A stretch of DNA of 64,000 nt from Flavobacterium humi (GCF_004745595.1 NZ_SRLH01000002.1:248001-312000); one strand, 5' to 3'; positions 16,588-25,110 are shown, numbered from the stretch's first letter. A program made the numbers and translations. The notes: a model not told the origin generated them from the sequence alone.

Positions 16588-17811
16588 TTAGATTCCTATT
16601 TCGACCTGGAAACGGACATACATATTGTTTTTGGTCACATTGGCATCAAAAAACTGGTTCTCATACGTGCATTCCGCCTGCAGTTTCAAGGCATGCTCCC
16701 AAATGTATTTGTTTACCCCAACACTAAACTGTTCTGTATTAGGCGCATACGCTTTGATTTTATTCTCGACTTGTTGCTTGGAAAAACGGCCAATCACTTC
16801 ATATTTGCCCGGAAAATAATAACTCAGCTGGTAATCCTGGCCATTTCCTATAAAAACCGCTTTGGTTTGTGTTACATCCAAAGAATTGACAGTGACAGGG
16901 TTGGAAGAACTTCTTTGCATATACGTGGTCATAAATGCCCATCCTTTGTATTTTAAGATCGCGTCAAGCAAAAGCGTGTTCATGTCCCGGCTTTCAAAGA
17001 GGATTTCTCCCATCTGCCCTTGTGTTTTCCTGGCTTTGTTATTGAAATTATACGCTCCGGAAATCATTAATTTGGGTTTTTCTTCCCGCAAGATATCTCC
17101 TTCGAAATAATGCCCGTCTTTTTTGAATTTCCCAAACGGCAGGAATTCGGCCTTCCCGGTAAAGGACAATCCATTATTGTCTTTGTTGGTATTGGTCCAG
17201 TTACGCCCTTCTCCTAAAGTAACCGCTCCTTTGAAGTTGTATGAAAATTTATCAGGAAACTCATTGATGTTGGCAAAATGCACCCCGAAATCACGGTCTA
17301 TGCTAAAACGGGTATTGTTAATGGAACGGTCCGTCAACTGAATTGCTCCTGACGAATTTACCGCCTGCCTTGTCCCAGGCAATTTGGACAATCCGAAACC
17401 TATCTGCCAATGGCTGTTGGGTTTGTAGTATAAGATCGCATCACGGACCACATTCAGGTTTTCATTAGGTTTCACCGCACCTACATCTCCTACTCCGAAA
17501 GACAATTGAAGGACATATAAAAATTTAGGATTCCCGACAAAACCGTCAAAACGCAAACGCAAACGGCGTACTTGTGCTTCGTAAAAAGGTTCTGTACCTT
17601 CGTTATCCACATAGCTAAGGCGGTTTTGCATCCTGAAGCGCATATTGAATTGAAAAAGGCTGTCCGGAGAGGTTATCCCAATGCCTTTCCCGAAGTTATA
17701 ATACGGAAGAGAGGTTAATTTCAAATCGTTGTCTTTGGTATTGATCTTTACGATTTGTGCCTGTGCTGCTGCTGTTAGACAGAAGGCAATCAAAAGAAAA
17801 ATTCTTTTCAT
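16588..17811 (-). CDS. OprP/OprO-like outer-membrane porin
   Basis: A 407-residue protein with a signal peptide (1-18, ending QAQ) and alternating beta-strand pattern to the end, finishing in an aromatic/hydrophobic strand (MYVRFQVEIGI). The stretches MRFRMQNRLSY, QVRRLRLRFDGFVGNPKFLYVLQL and WQIGFGLSKLPGTRQAV are characteristic of the phosphate-selective porin O/P family in Bacteroidota. It forms a 16-strand trimeric channel in homologues; phosphate selectivity here is not shown. It is divergent from prmA and likely a single-gene unit ending at the hairpin at 16534-16570. Confidence 0.82.
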   Translation of the reverse strand: MKRIFLLIAFCLTAAAQAQIVKINTKDNDLKLTSLPYYNFGKGIGITSPDSLFQFNMRFRMQNRLSYVDNEGTEPFYEAQVRRLRLRFDGFVGNPKFLYVLQLSFGVGDVGAVKPNENLNVVRDAILYYKPNSHWQIGFGLSKLPGTRQAVNSSGAIQLTDRSINNTRFSIDRDFGVHFANINEFPDKFSYNFKGAVTLGEGRNWTNTNKDNNGLSFTGKAEFLPFGKFKKDGHYFEGDILREEKPKLMISGAYNFNNKARKTQGQMGEILFESRDMNTLLLDAILKYKGWAFMTTYMQRSSSNPVTVNSLDVTQTKAVFIGNGQDYQLSYYFPGKYEVIGRFSKQQVENKIKAYAPNTEQFSVGVNKYIWEHALKLQAECTYENQFFDANVTKNNMYVRFQVEIGI

Positions 17812-17887
17812 GTTATGAAAATGTTAGTTGTGTGTTATTTGGCTGCAAAACTAATGTTATTAATTTCAGTCAATATTAAGTAATTGT

Positions 17888-17895
17888 TACCTTTG
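17888..17895 (+). promoter_or_regulatory. -7 promoter element for prmA (TACCTTTG)
   Basis: TACCTTTG matches TAnnTTTG, 15 bases before the prmA ATG. An alternative TTG start at 17884 would place this element inside the coding region, which argues for the ATG at 17911. Confidence 0.5.
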
Positions 17896-17910
17896 CGGAA
17901 ATTTTTTGTT

Positions 17911-18744
17911 ATGGAAAACGTATATATAGGATATCATTTTTCGGTCGAGCCGAAAGAACCGGGATCAGAAATATTAATTGCCGAATTAGGTGAAAAACCC
18001 TTTGAAAGCTTTATCGAGACGGAAACCGGATTTTCGGCCTTCATCCAAAAACAGCTTTGGACAGAAGATATCCTGAACGATATTTATATTCTCGGATCTG
18101 ATGAATTCAAGATTTCCTACACTATGGAAGAAATCGAACAGGTGAACTGGAATGAAGAGTGGGAAAAAAATTTCGAACCGATTGATGTGGATGGAATGTG
18201 CCATGTCCGCGCGCCTTTCCACCCGAAAACAAACGCCCAATACGATATTATCATCGAACCGAAAATGAGCTTTGGAACCGGCCACCACGAAACGACACAC
18301 ATGATGATCCAGCATTTGCTTGAAAACGATGTGACCGGAATGAAAACATTGGACATGGGTTGCGGAACGGCTATTTTGGCTATTCTTGCCGAAATGAAAG
18401 GTGCCCAGCCTATCGATGCCATCGATATTGACAACTGGTGCTACCTGAATTCGATTGAGAATGCCCAGCGCAATAATTGCAGCCATATTTCGGTATATGA
18501 AGGTGATGCCGCTTTGCTAAAAGGCAAAAAATACGATTTGATCATTGCCAATATCAACCGGAACATCTTATTGAACGATATGCAGGCCTATGTGGATTGC
18601 CTCAATGAAAAAGGGACAATCCTTTTTAGCGGTTTTTACGAAGAAGACATTCCTTTTATTGATGCATCCTGTACCGAAAAGGGCTTGACGTTTGTAAAAA
18701 AACTGCAACGGAACAACTGGGTATCATTAAAATATGTAAATTAG
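17911..18744 (+). CDS. prmA: ribosomal protein L11 methyltransferase PrmA
   Basis: SAM-dependent methyltransferase that trimethylates ribosomal protein L11. 277 residues: N-terminal substrate-recognition domain, then PKMSFGTGHHETTHMM (about residues 119-134), SAM motif I LDMGCGTAILAI, acidic motif IDIDNW, and IIANINRNIL. The chosen ATG follows a TACCTTTG promoter element; a TTG nine codons upstream adds no family sequence. clpS begins 50 bases after the stop, so prmA and clpS probably form one unit. Confidence 0.92.
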   Translation: MENVYIGYHFSVEPKEPGSEILIAELGEKPFESFIETETGFSAFIQKQLWTEDILNDIYILGSDEFKISYTMEEIEQVNWNEEWEKNFEPIDVDGMCHVRAPFHPKTNAQYDIIIEPKMSFGTGHHETTHMMIQHLLENDVTGMKTLDMGCGTAILAILAEMKGAQPIDAIDIDNWCYLNSIENAQRNNCSHISVYEGDAALLKGKKYDLIIANINRNILLNDMQAYVDCLNEKGTILFSGFYEEDIPFIDASCTEKGLTFVKKLQRNNWVSLKYVN

Positions 18745-18794
18745 TAACAGCTTTACGCCAGAGTAAAACCTACCATAATCCAGAAATCTGCAAA

Positions 18795-19070
18795 ATGGCA
18801 ACTATAGAAAAAACACAAACCGACGTTTCAGTTCTTGAAGCCGTTGGGATTAACAACGAAATTGTATTGTACAATGATGACGTGAATACCTTTGACCATG
18901 TCATCGAAACCTTGATCCGGGTATGCAACCACGACGAACTGCAAGCCGAACAATGTGCCCTTTTGGTGCATTATAAAGGAAAATGTACTGTAAAAACAGG
19001 AGCTTTCGACGAATTAAAACCGCAATGCACACAATTACTCGAAGCAGGCCTGAGTGCTGAAATCGTTTAA
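18795..19070 (+). CDS. clpS: ClpS adaptor protein
   Basis: A 91-residue N-end-rule adaptor delivering substrates with destabilising N-termini to the ClpA/C-ClpP protease. The core IVLYNDDVNTFDHVIETLI (about residues 24-42) holds the N-degron-binding NDD residues, followed by the helix AEQCALLVHYKGKCTVKTG. Size is normal. It lies between prmA and the fatty-acid-hydroxylase-like gene (47-base gap). Confidence 0.92.
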   Translation: MATIEKTQTDVSVLEAVGINNEIVLYNDDVNTFDHVIETLIRVCNHDELQAEQCALLVHYKGKCTVKTGAFDELKPQCTQLLEAGLSAEIV

Positions 19071-19117
19071 TATCATACTCCGGAACAAACTTCTATTAAC
19101 AAAAAAACCAACAAACC

Positions 19118-20398
19118 ATGGAACAATACGGAAAAATACTCATCATCGCGATGCCGTTATTTTTGCTTTTAATCATAATTGAAAAAATATACGGATATTA
19201 CAAAGGAGTGAATTATGTCCCGCTGATGGATAGTGTTTCGAGCATCAGCTCCGGTATTACCAACGCCGTCAAGGATGTTCTGGGCCTGAGTATTTCCATT
19301 TTGACCTACGAGTGGATGGTTTCAAAAATGGCTTTGTTTACGATGGAAGCTTCCGTCCTGACCTATGCCATTGCTTTTATCGTGATTGATTTTTATGGAT
19401 ATTGGGGACATCGCTGGGCCCATCAGATTAATTTTTTCTGGAACAAGCATGCCATCCATCATAGTTCGGAAGAATTCAATTTAGCTTGTGCGCTGCGGCA
19501 GACCGTTTCCAGTTTTATCAATTTATTTACCTTTTTATTGATTCCGGCAGCCATTTTAGGTGTTCCGGCGCAAGTTATTGCCATTACCTTGCCTATTCAG
19601 TTGTTTTTACAATTTTGGTACCACACAAGGTATATTGGCAAGATGGGTTTTTTGGAAAAAATATTGGTGACGCCTTCCCATCATAGGGTACACCATGCCA
19701 TCAATCCGGAGTATATGGACAAAAACCATTCGCAGATATTTATCATCTGGGACAAATTATTTGGCACTTTCCAGGAAGAATTACCGGAAGTCCCGGCTGT
19801 ATTCGGCATTACAAGGCCGGCTGAAACCTGGAATCCGATCAAGATCAATTTCCAGCACTTGTGGCTTTTAACACGTGATGCCTGGCATGCGGAAAACTGG
19901 AAAGACAAATTCCGGATTTGGTTTATGCCTACAGGCTGGCGCCCGGAAGGTTTCGACCAAAAATACCCTATCCATAAAATTGACGACGTTTTTAATTTCA
20001 ACAAATACGGGACAGACAATTCCAACAAGCTGATTTACTGGTCTGTTGCTCAAATGCTCATTACGCTTTTATTTGTAAGCTACCTTTTTGACAATATTGC
20101 CAAAATCGGGTTGCCTAACATTTTTGTATACGGCGCCTTTCTTTTTATAACGGTTTACAGCTATACGGAATTGATGGACAAGCACAAACTATCCTTTGTA
20201 TGGGAAGCCCTCCGGTATGTTTTTGCCATTGGGGTCATTACGTATTACGGCGATTGGTTCGGGTTGAATGCGATTATCCCGTTTGGGACCTATCTGGTAA
20301 TGGGATACCTGACACTTTCTTTGGCCGTCAGTATTTATTTTGTTACTTTAGAGTTTAGAAGTCAGAACCAACCTATTTTAAATCCGTTAAATGAATAA
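19118..20398 (+). CDS. fatty acid hydroxylase-family protein, alkylglycerol monooxygenase-like
   Basis: A 426-residue di-iron membrane hydroxylase of the sterol-desaturase superfamily. The histidine motifs are HRWAH (about residues 105-109), HAIHHSSEEFNLACALRQ, and SHHRVHHAINPEYMDKNHS. The run HHSSExxNLxxALRQ, then TPSHHRVHH, then IIWDKLFGTF and GITRP resemble animal alkylglycerol monooxygenase (TMEM195/AGMO) more than C-4 sterol oxidases, and the length and C-terminal membrane helices match too. AGMO cleaves the O-alkyl bond of ether lipids. Its last 8 bases overlap the lysoplasmalogenase gene, supporting an ether-lipid role. The cofactor and substrate are inferred only. Confidence 0.75.
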   Translation: MEQYGKILIIAMPLFLLLIIIEKIYGYYKGVNYVPLMDSVSSISSGITNAVKDVLGLSISILTYEWMVSKMALFTMEASVLTYAIAFIVIDFYGYWGHRWAHQINFFWNKHAIHHSSEEFNLACALRQTVSSFINLFTFLLIPAAILGVPAQVIAITLPIQLFLQFWYHTRYIGKMGFLEKILVTPSHHRVHHAINPEYMDKNHSQIFIIWDKLFGTFQEELPEVPAVFGITRPAETWNPIKINFQHLWLLTRDAWHAENWKDKFRIWFMPTGWRPEGFDQKYPIHKIDDVFNFNKYGTDNSNKLIYWSVAQMLITLLFVSYLFDNIAKIGLPNIFVYGAFLFITVYSYTELMDKHKLSFVWEALRYVFAIGVITYYGDWFGLNAIIPFGTYLVMGYLTLSLAVSIYFVTLEFRSQNQPILNPLNE

Positions 20399-21056
20399 TT
20401 TCTTAAAGCATTTCCTTATTATCAGTTCGTTTTACCTATTGTTGTTATTCCTGGGGAAAGACAGCTGGGCTTGGGTACTCAAACCTTTTTTGCTGCCTTT
20501 TTTAATTCTTACGGTTAATAAGGCTGCCAATTTCCCAACAAAAAAATGGCTGCTTTGGGCATTGCTTTTCTCCTGGATAGGTGATGTAGTACTTATGTTT
20601 GCAGACAAAGGGGAATTGTATTTCATTTTTGGGCTGGTTTCGTTCCTGATTGCCCATATTTTGTTCATCATCCTTTTCTTTAAGCAGGATCCCGGCAGGA
20701 AATCGCTCAACAAAGTTTTGTTCGGATTGGGAGTTATTATGGTTTCCGCTTACTTATATGGCATGCTAACGATACTTTTTCCAACCCTGGGCGATTTGAA
20801 AATCCCGGTTTCCGTGTATGCTTTTACCATTTCCTTAATGCTTGTGATGGCTATCCGAGGGGCTTTACTTTGGCAAAAGCCAATGAACCTCCTTGTTTTG
20901 AATGGAGCGATCGCTTTTGTGACTTCGGACAGTATTTTGGCCATGAATAAATTTTACAGCCCATTGCCCAACGCCAGTTTTTTGATTATGGTCACGTATA
21001 TCGTGGCGCAATACCTGATCGTTTTGGGGATATTGAAATTAAATGAAAAAGAGTAG
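20391..21056 (+). CDS. YhhN/TMEM86-family lysoplasmalogenase-like protein
   Basis: A 221-residue, roughly eight-helix membrane protein of the YhhN family. Signature residues include LLFSWIGDVVLMFADKGELYFIFGLVSFLIAHILFI-type spacing (a GD in helix 3, then FxxGLxxFLxAHxxY-like) and FVTSDSILAMNKF near the end. Characterised relatives hydrolyse the vinyl-ether bond of lysoplasmalogens. Its ATG lies inside the 3' end of the hydroxylase gene (8-base overlap), so the two are translationally coupled. Whether this bacterium makes plasmalogens cannot be told from the window. Confidence 0.78.
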   Translation: MNNFLKHFLIISSFYLLLLFLGKDSWAWVLKPFLLPFLILTVNKAANFPTKKWLLWALLFSWIGDVVLMFADKGELYFIFGLVSFLIAHILFIILFFKQDPGRKSLNKVLFGLGVIMVSAYLYGMLTILFPTLGDLKIPVSVYAFTISLMLVMAIRGALLWQKPMNLLVLNGAIAFVTSDSILAMNKFYSPLPNASFLIMVTYIVAQYLIVLGILKLNEKE

Positions 21057-21098
21057 CCTTCCGCTGGAAATACTATTCTTTTGCATATTTTATTATTT

Positions 21099-21512
21099 TT
21101 AGTGAGGCAGCTTATCTTTCAAAACACCGTATAAAAAAGTCCCGATCAAAGCGCCAATCAGGATCAAACCGACACTCATAAACCCGGCCCCGATCAGTAT
21201 GAAAATAGGCCCCGGGCAAGCACCGACCAAAGCCCATCCCAATCCGAAGATCAAACCGCCTATCCAATAACGGATGGAACCTTTCTCTTTGTCTAAAATT
21301 TCAATGGGCAAACCGTCAATATCTTTCATTTTTTTCCTTTTGATGACCTGGATCCCAATCACTCCAGTAACAACAGCCACTCCTATTATTCCGTACATAT
21401 GGAAAGACTGGAACTGGAACATTTCATAAATCCTATACCAGGAAACAGCTTCGCATTTGGTTAAAACAATCCCGAAAAAAAAGCCGGTAAATATATATTT
21501 AAGTAAATTCAT
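21099..21512 (-). CDS. YeeE/YedE-type sulfur transporter, second half (DUF6691-like)
   Basis: A 137-residue membrane protein with four predicted helices. The motif GWALVGACPGPIFILIG (about residues 91-107) contains the conserved Cys of YeeE/YedE proteins, which pass thiosulfate or another small sulfur species across the inner membrane along conserved cysteines. It follows the other half-transporter by 10 bases on the same strand. Full-length YeeE is one protein; in Bacteroidota a split pair is common. Confidence 0.8.
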   Translation of the reverse strand: MNLLKYIFTGFFFGIVLTKCEAVSWYRIYEMFQFQSFHMYGIIGVAVVTGVIGIQVIKRKKMKDIDGLPIEILDKEKGSIRYWIGGLIFGLGWALVGACPGPIFILIGAGFMSVGLILIGALIGTFLYGVLKDKLPH

Positions 21513-21522
21513 AACGTGATAA

Positions 21523-22080
21523 TTAAAATAACAACGGGAAAATAAAATGAGCCATAATCAAACCTCCGACAAAAAAACCGATCACCGCCTTGAGTGATGG
21601 CAATTGCAGGTTGCTCAATCCTGAAATGGCATGTCCTGAAGTACAACCTCCGGCATACCTGGACCCAAAACCGATAAGGATCCCCCCGGTTAACAGGATG
21701 AAAATCATTTTAGGCGACTGGAACGCTTCTGCCCCGAACATTGACCTTGGCGCAATATTCCCGTTAGGGGCTTCGATCCCAAAAACAGACAATTGGGTGA
21801 TGGTATCCGGATTGATGGCCACATTGGAACTATCCGATAAAAAGTGTACCGCTACAAAGCCGCCAACCATCGCACCGAAAACAACCGCAAGATTCCATCG
21901 TTGTGATTTCCAGTCCCAATTAAAGAAAGGAACATACCTTCCCACTCCGGTCATAGCGCATAAACTCCTCAAATTAGAAGACATCCCGAAAGTTTTCCCG
22001 AAATAAATAAGCAACAGCATGACCATTCCGATGAGAAAACCCGAAACCGACCAATGCCATGTATGTGTAATAATTTCCAT
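21523..22080 (-). CDS. YeeE/YedE-type sulfur transporter, first half
   Basis: A 185-residue membrane protein with about five helices. The block GFGSRYAGGCTSGHAISGLSNL (about residues 138-159) carries the conserved Cys-Thr-Ser-Gly signature of the YeeE/YedE family. Together with the 10-base-downstream half it should form one sulfur-compound channel. No sulfurtransferase, rhodanese or persulfide dioxygenase gene, the usual partners, is next to it here. It is divergent from a hypothetical lipoprotein, with TAnnTTTG elements on both strands in the 68-base gap. Confidence 0.8.
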   Translation of the reverse strand: MEIITHTWHWSVSGFLIGMVMLLLIYFGKTFGMSSNLRSLCAMTGVGRYVPFFNWDWKSQRWNLAVVFGAMVGGFVAVHFLSDSSNVAINPDTITQLSVFGIEAPNGNIAPRSMFGAEAFQSPKMIFILLTGGILIGFGSRYAGGCTSGHAISGLSNLQLPSLKAVIGFFVGGLIMAHFIFPLLF

Positions 22081-22094
22081 GCAAATATTTTTTA

Positions 22095-22102
22095 CAAAAA
22101 TA
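22095..22102 (-). promoter_or_regulatory. -7 promoter element for the sulfur transporter pair (TATTTTTG)
   Basis: Minus-strand TATTTTTG fits TAnnTTTG, 14 bases before the ATG of the first half-transporter. Confidence 0.4.
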
Positions 22103-22114
22103 ACAGAATGTTCT

Positions 22115-22122
22115 TATATTTG
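22115..22122 (+). promoter_or_regulatory. -7 promoter element for the lipoprotein gene (TATATTTG)
   Basis: TATATTTG fits TAnnTTTG, 26 bases before the ATG at 22149. Confidence 0.45.
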
Positions 22123-22148
22123 TTACAATCAACTTAAAGATTTAATAA

Positions 22149-22601
22149 ATGAAAAAAGTTCTGTCCGTTTTTTTACTTTTTGCAGTATTTACTTCTTGTA
22201 TCAGCACAAAATCGACCATCAGGAATATTGACGATTCTATCCCCGGGCCAGGATTAAATGGAAAATACGATAGTTTTATCATTACAAAAAATGCTACAGA
22301 CAAAAAATACGGATATGATGAAGATTACCCGATAAATGTGGGGTTTACCTCATTGGAAGACGGTACAAGGAACCAGGTTCGTTTTTTGAATGCTTTGGCG
22401 GGGCCAAATGGCGAAAAGATAAAATTCGAACTAAAAGACAGCTGTTGCCCTTTTCCAACCAAAAAAACAGAAATGGGGGCCGGAATGATTGATATTTATG
22501 AAATTACATGGGAAGGCCAGGCCAAACCCATTTTGCTTTACATCAATAAATTTGAGAAAGGCGAACTGATGATACCCTTAGGTTTTACAGCCCGGAAATA
22601 A
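22149..22601 (+). CDS. hypothetical lipoprotein
   Basis: A 150-residue protein with a lipoprotein signal (lipobox FTSC at about residues 14-17). The mature part includes GPGLNGKYDSFIITKNATDKKYGY, a conserved DSCCPF cysteine pair and a C-terminal strand EITWEGQAKPILLYIN. I have seen similar flavobacterial proteins but none with a proven role. It is likely a single gene ending at the bidirectional hairpin shared with the graspetide operon. Confidence 0.7.
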   Translation: MKKVLSVFLLFAVFTSCISTKSTIRNIDDSIPGPGLNGKYDSFIITKNATDKKYGYDEDYPINVGFTSLEDGTRNQVRFLNALAGPNGEKIKFELKDSCCPFPTKKTEMGAGMIDIYEITWEGQAKPILLYINKFEKGELMIPLGFTARK

Positions 22602-22603
22602 TA

Positions 22604-22632
22604 AAAAAACCATCCAATACGGATGGTTTTTT
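22604..22632. terminator. bidirectional intrinsic terminator
   Basis: AAAAAACCATCC pairs with GGATGGTTTTTT around a 5-base loop, between convergent genes. It should end both the lipoprotein transcript (plus) and the cytochrome/graspetide transcript (minus). Confidence 0.85.
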
Positions 22633-22652
22633 GTTTTATGTACAAATCCTAA

Positions 22653-22949
22653 TTAAAGGCCTGCTGTAATATAATTATAGATAGAAGTCTTTTGAGCTTC
22701 CGTGATCTTGGCTTTCGGGGCCATACGATTCAGGACAGGAACCCATTCTTCTTTAGTATGCCTGCTTGCCGGGAATAGCTTGTGGCATTTGGCACAATTA
22801 TTTTCGTAAAGGGTTTTCCCCTCCATCAGTTCAGGGGTCAATACCGCTGCCGGAGCTTCTGTAACAGGTGGTGCCGGAGCTATTTTCGGGGAACAGGAAT
22901 AAACAAGGATCCCTAAAACGGCAATTCCGAGAATTTTTACTCTAATCAT
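22653..22949 (-). CDS. small c-type cytochrome lipoprotein
   Basis: A 98-residue lipoprotein: signal with lipobox VYSC (about residues 16-19), a Pro/Ala-rich linker (SPKIAPAPPVTEAP), then one heme-binding CAKCH (about residues 58-62) with a likely distal Met in LNRMAPKAK. It should carry one heme c in the periplasm. A longer reading from 23039 would overlap the macrocyclase gene and lacks a signal peptide, so the ATG at 22949 was chosen. It follows the MvdD-like gene by 74 bases on the same strand and ends at the terminator at 22604-22632, so it may be cotranscribed with the graspetide genes; a role in that pathway is unproven. Confidence 0.8.
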   Translation of the reverse strand: MIRVKILGIAVLGILVYSCSPKIAPAPPVTEAPAAVLTPELMEGKTLYENNCAKCHKLFPASRHTKEEWVPVLNRMAPKAKITEAQKTSIYNYITAGL

Positions 22950-23023
22950 ATTTTTCAGTTTTTGATTTGGGTAAATATAAGAAAAAAGTTTATGCTGCAA
23001 TCCTTTTATTTCCCAACCGGAAA

Positions 23024-24049
23024 TTATAGGACGTTCCAATTGCTTTCTTCCAGAACCGGGTTGTATCTCCTGTTTTCTTTCCCTAACAACACCTTGGCTA
23101 TCTGATCTGAAATGGCGCCATCTATCAGCCTGTCCAGCCAGAAAAACTCCCCTGCCGAATTTACTTCCAGGAAATAATAGTCGTTTTCAGGTGTCACGAT
23201 AATATCTATGGCACCATAATTAACCTGGTAGATATCCATCATCTGAAGCAGTTTTTCCTTGATCTCCAATGGCAAATCGTATGGTTTCCAATCTTGTAGC
23301 AAGGTTACGCCTTCCCTTCTCCAGTCTAATTTCGCATTTTCCAGTTTTTGGGAATCGATAGCAAACGAAAAAACCTGGTCTCCAACAATAGTTACCCTTA
23401 ATTCCAGTGCCTTTTCCAATTTTTCCTGAAACTGCATCGGGCAATACTGCAGGGTGTCTATATCATTAAGGTCTTCTTCTTTCATTACATTGGTAAATAC
23501 GACATTTTCAATCCCGTCCCTGGTAATGGCAAAAGCGCTCTGCATTTTGGAAATGACTCCGCCTGGCCTTTCCTTGATAAACCGTTTGGCTTCTTCCGGG
23601 TTGTTGGTAATGCAGGTTTCCGGGATTTTCAGCCCCAAATGCGACGCGATCTTCATTTGTTCTTCCTTGCTATCCAAACGCCTGTACTGGCTGAATTTTC
23701 CAATCTGGAAACAATTAAGGCTTTCGAGCATCCCGAAAAGCGTAGCACGCACTTCTCCATGCACACTGCTTAAAAATTCCCCTTCCAGGACAGATGACAA
23801 ACCGCTTCCCAAATTATGGCTTCTCCTGTACCATAAAGCGGAAATATCATGAATGGAAACCCGTTCTCCTTTGTAATCCAGGTATACTTTCCATTCGTTA
23901 TTTTCATAGCAGCTGCTCAAGGCATAATGGAGCGGGTACTCGTCTACGTTAAAACGTATCGGCTCTGCATTATACTCTCGTAATTTATTAGAAACAACCT
24001 CAATACATTCGTTATCAAGGGAATGCGTGATGATTAATACTTTTTCCAT
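23024..24049 (-). CDS. MvdD/MdnC-like ATP-grasp graspetide macrocyclase (ester-forming)
   Basis: A 341-residue ATP-grasp ligase. Key features resemble microviridin MdnC/MvdD: an N-terminal VLIITHSLDNE, the LWYRR motif (about residues 66-70), GLKIPETCITNNPEEAKRF, VFTNVMKEEDLNDIDTL, YCPMQFQE, ALELRVTIVGDQVF, DWRREG, NYGAIDIIVTP and FLEVNSAGEFFWL with Mg/ATP ligands. In microviridin pathways this enzyme uses ATP to join Thr and Ser side chains to Asp/Glu as two lactones, guided by the PFFARFLE leader motif. It is the third gene after the precursor and the MvdC-like gene. The C-terminal extension (about 20 residues after LLGKEN) is longer than in cyanobacterial MdnC. Confidence 0.88.
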   Translation of the reverse strand: MEKVLIITHSLDNECIEVVSNKLREYNAEPIRFNVDEYPLHYALSSCYENNEWKVYLDYKGERVSIHDISALWYRRSHNLGSGLSSVLEGEFLSSVHGEVRATLFGMLESLNCFQIGKFSQYRRLDSKEEQMKIASHLGLKIPETCITNNPEEAKRFIKERPGGVISKMQSAFAITRDGIENVVFTNVMKEEDLNDIDTLQYCPMQFQEKLEKALELRVTIVGDQVFSFAIDSQKLENAKLDWRREGVTLLQDWKPYDLPLEIKEKLLQMMDIYQVNYGAIDIIVTPENDYYFLEVNSAGEFFWLDRLIDGAISDQIAKVLLGKENRRYNPVLEESNWNVL

Positions 24050-24123
24050 ACTTTATTTTCCGGCAATATGCTTCCGGGTGCTATAACGATTATTATTGAT
24101 TTCAAATTTATTGCGTAACAAGT

Positions 24124-25098
24124 TTATAGTATCCTCGCTACTAATTTTTCAGCAATGGTTTCTCCAATCGGATAACCCAAATCCCGCTGAATCATACCCC
24201 ATTCTCCTTGCGGATTTACTTCTAAAAACAAATATTGGCCGTCTTTTTGGCGGATCATGTCAATGGCCCCGAAGAAGAGTTCCATCTTTTTCATCATGAC
24301 AGTCAGTTTCCCGGCGATTTCATCCGGTAAAACATACGGTTCCCATGCTAATGAAACATCATCTGCCACACGCCAATCTGTTTTTCCTTTTGCTGACGTT
24401 TCTGCGTTTATTTTACCTGTAAAGAAAACCCCGTCAACATATACAATTCTCAATTCGTATGCCTTGCTTATATTCCGTTGGAAAATCATCGGGCAATAGG
24501 CCAATGTGTCCAGATTGTCCAAATCCGCTTCCCGGATAAGGGTTGTTGGAAAAAACGGGGCGTTCCCGGACATGCTCCTGGATAACGAACCGTGTAATTT
24601 CGCAATCATATCCCCTTTGCAGACCGAATGAAAGAAGGTTTTTACTTTTTCCGGATCATTTGTAAACAAGCTTTCCGGGATTTGCAACCCTGATTCATTG
24701 GCCAGCCTGAGCTGCTCCAGTTTATTTTCGGCTATCCCGTGGTCTTTGTCCATAGGATTCATCCAGGGTATATTTTTGAGCGACCTGAAAAACAGGCTGC
24801 GCATCGTGGAATATTCCTGAAGGTAAATGTTGTGGAAAGAGGCATCCAATTCCTCTGGCAATGCGATCCCCCATAACTTCCTGTACCAAACGGCTTCTAC
24901 ATCTTTAGAGGAAAATGTAAAATCCGGTGTTTGTATGGTAACGGAAACCCCTTGTGAATTCCCGGTATAATCGAAATTCAATTTATGTGAAAAATCATCG
25001 GAATTGAAGCGGTACACTTCTTTCCCTAATTCTTTTAATCTTTTAATTACTATATCTACCGTATAATAATCATTGCTATGGCTTATACATAATATCAT
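24124..25098 (-). CDS. MvdC/MdnB-like ATP-grasp graspetide macrocyclase (amide-forming)
   Basis: A 324-residue ATP-grasp ligase resembling microviridin MdnB/MvdC: ILCISHSNDYYTVD at the start, VWYRKLWG, AENKLEQLRLANESGLQIPES, SKLHGSLSRSMSGNA-like loop, LDTLAYCPMIFQRNI, ELRIVYVDGVFF, DWRVADD, FGAIDMI and LFLEVNPQGEWGMIQRDLGYPI at the end. In microviridins this enzyme closes the Lys-to-Glu lactam. The ATG at 25098 was chosen: the upstream ATG at 25131 falls inside a perfect hairpin and would add residues absent from the family. It lies 50 bases after the precursor stop and 74 bases before the MvdD-like gene. Confidence 0.88.
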   Translation of the reverse strand: MILCISHSNDYYTVDIVIKRLKELGKEVYRFNSDDFSHKLNFDYTGNSQGVSVTIQTPDFTFSSKDVEAVWYRKLWGIALPEELDASFHNIYLQEYSTMRSLFFRSLKNIPWMNPMDKDHGIAENKLEQLRLANESGLQIPESLFTNDPEKVKTFFHSVCKGDMIAKLHGSLSRSMSGNAPFFPTTLIREADLDNLDTLAYCPMIFQRNISKAYELRIVYVDGVFFTGKINAETSAKGKTDWRVADDVSLAWEPYVLPDEIAGKLTVMMKKMELFFGAIDMIRQKDGQYLFLEVNPQGEWGMIQRDLGYPIGETIAEKLVARIL

Positions 25099-25110
25099 AC
25101 TAAAAAATAG

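Noticed and set aside
22950..23039. Longer N-terminus for the cytochrome lipoprotein
   Set aside because: It would overlap the macrocyclase gene and remove the signal peptide from the N-terminus.
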